In this document: piece by piece, positions 5,778-6,715 of the stretch
Layout of the letters: every line of letters starts with the position of its first letter
Position numbering within the stretch: the stretch's first letter is position 1
Origin: Candidatus Falkowbacteria bacterium RIFOXYC2_FULL_48_21
Lineage (GTDB): Bacteria; Patescibacteriota; Patescibacteriia; UBA11705; JABHMO01
Assembly (NCBI GenBank): GCA_001778275.1
Contig: MFGM01000027.1
Span: 1-6,715 of the forward strand
Reading direction: 5' to 3'
DNA: 6,715 nt
Translations under genes and position numbers: made by a program
The notes under the pieces: model-generated
Databases searched by the model: none
What the model was told of the DNA's origin: nothing
Seen by the model: the letters and a program-made list of their open reading frames with translations, nothing else

Positions 5778-6635
5778 ATGGCTAGGAAAAAAACAACGGA
5801 AGTTGTCGAGCCGGTGGCCAGCCCCAGTCTGTCTGAATTCTCGGACAAGGCTGCGAGCAAGGCCATCAACAAAAAGATTTTCGGCAGTCCATGGACGGTT
5901 TATCCGATTGTTCTCGGGTTGGCCGTCGGAGTGGGCGGCGCCTTGATTGCCGCTCCCGTCGTCGCGATCGCCGGCCTGGCCGGTCTGGCCGTGGGCGCGG
6001 GGCATGTGGTGGTGAAGTGCGCGCAGAGTGGGAGGATGAAGGATGAATACATTGCCGAGGTTAAAGAAAAAATAGCCGAGGCTAATGAACAAAAGCGACG
6101 CAACATTCGTCCCATGCTAAAAAATTGCGCCGACGTACTTGGCGCGCGAGAAATCGTGGATCAGGCCGTGGCGCAGTTTGATATCGTGGAGACGACATTC
6201 AATGGACTCATGTCCTTGCTTGACCGCAAGCTTGACCAAACGGAAATGGCTTACGGCATGTTCGTGGGAAGCGCAAACAAAATTGTCGGCAGCATGCTCG
6301 ATAACCTGAGTAAGGTTGTCAACGTGCTGACCGGCATTCGTTCTATCAATGTGGCGCACATCGAGCGACAGCTTCAGCGGATTTATGCTGACGGCCGAGT
6401 CGATGAACGCGAAGCGCCGGAAGAGGCGGCATTGAAAGAGCGAATCAATTTGCGTGATGATCAATTCGTCGAGGCCCAGCGTTTGCTCACGAATAATGAA
6501 CAAGCGTTAACCTTGCTGCAGAAAACAATCGCCGGCGTTGCTCAGATGAAAAGCGGCGAGCGGTTTTCTCAAGGTGATATGGACTCGGCGATGGAAAGTA
6601 TTAAGCGAATTGCGGAGATGTCTGAAAAGTTCTAA
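5778..6635 (+). CDS. Membrane protein with hydrophobic hairpin and long helical tail, function unknown
   Basis: This 285-residue protein starts at the ATG seven bases after AAGGGGG (5764-5770). I do not recognise the family with confidence. Residues 1-38 are polar and Lys-rich. Residues ~41-80 are a continuous Gly/Ala/Val-rich hydrophobic stretch that fits two closely packed membrane helices. Residues ~84-285 look almost wholly helical and charged, and so are probably cytoplasmic. A segment IYADGRVDEREAPEE (202-216) recalls the acidic DG-x-hydrophobic-D-x-x-E pattern seen in TerB-like domains, but the match is short. It sits between the second binding/OmpA fusion and a further gene with a strong ribosome binding site. 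By position it could correspond to the XpaC-type membrane proteins that accompany TelA genes in some bacteria; this is a guess from context, not from sequence. Confidence 0.7.
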   Translation: MARKKTTEVVEPVASPSLSEFSDKAASKAINKKIFGSPWTVYPIVLGLAVGVGGALIAAPVVAIAGLAGLAVGAGHVVVKCAQSGRMKDEYIAEVKEKIAEANEQKRRNIRPMLKNCADVLGAREIVDQAVAQFDIVETTFNGLMSLLDRKLDQTEMAYGMFVGSANKIVGSMLDNLSKVVNVLTGIRSINVAHIERQLQRIYADGRVDEREAPEEAALKERINLRDDQFVEAQRLLTNNEQALTLLQKTIAGVAQMKSGERFSQGDMDSAMESIKRIAEMSEKF

Positions 6636-6655
6636 CCTACAAAGGAGGGATGAAC

Positions 6656-6715
6656 ATGGCAGAAGAAGCAGTTGCGAGGCAGATGCATACGCCGCAGCAA
6701 ATGATTGACGAGGGC
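6656..6715 (+). CDS. Start of a further gene, truncated by the window edge
   Basis: An ATG follows AAAGGAGGG (6641-6649) at seven bases, 20 bp after the previous stop, and reads MAEEAVARQMHTPQQMIDEG up to the edge. An in-frame ATG at 6650 touches the ribosome binding site and is too close to be preferred. Twenty residues do not allow a family call. A TelA-like toxic anion resistance protein is one possibility suggested by the neighbourhood only. Confidence 0.6.
   Translation, partial: MAEEAVARQMHTPQQMIDEG

Overview
The window is bacterial, uses the standard genetic code (TGA ends the first gene) and has strong AAGGAGG-type ribosome binding sites. All genes read on the + strand. I cannot name the organism. 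A secreted and a membrane-anchored OmpA-like protein plus a probable lipoprotein indicate an envelope with peptidoglycan and point toward a diderm. However, Memo-like proteins and compact operons also occur in candidate-phylum bacteria, so this stays open. The first gene looks more AT-rich than the downstream cluster.

Layout: positions 1-106 are a perfect 53-bp tandem duplication that covers the start of the first gene. This is either a contig-edge artefact or a real duplication. Positions 67-894 encode a membrane-anchored Memo/LigB-like protein (AmmeMemoRadiSam system protein B family). Positions 895-1378 are a 484-bp non-coding stretch. It holds a large nested palindrome, a terminator-like hairpin, two TTGACA boxes, two 20-bp repeats built from ACGGAT boxes, and a leader hairpin followed by eight T's.

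Positions 1379-6715 hold a co-directional gene cluster, probably one operon, that runs off the window. In order it encodes: a secreted substrate-binding-like/OmpA fusion; a von Willebrand factor A (VWA) probable lipoprotein with a complete metal-binding MIDAS; a second substrate-binding-like/OmpA fusion, anchored by one N-terminal transmembrane helix and a charged coiled coil; a membrane protein with a hydrophobic hairpin and a long helical tail; and the first 20 codons of another gene. No transporter permease or ATPase is present.

The two fusions look like diverged paralogues on either side of the VWA gene. My reading is an uncharacterised envelope sensing or scaffolding complex: binding-protein domains fused to peptidoglycan-binding domains, a metal-dependent VWA adaptor, and an inner-membrane component. 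The layout recalls loci carrying TelA (toxic anion resistance) and XpaC-type genes, but the gene that could confirm this is cut off.
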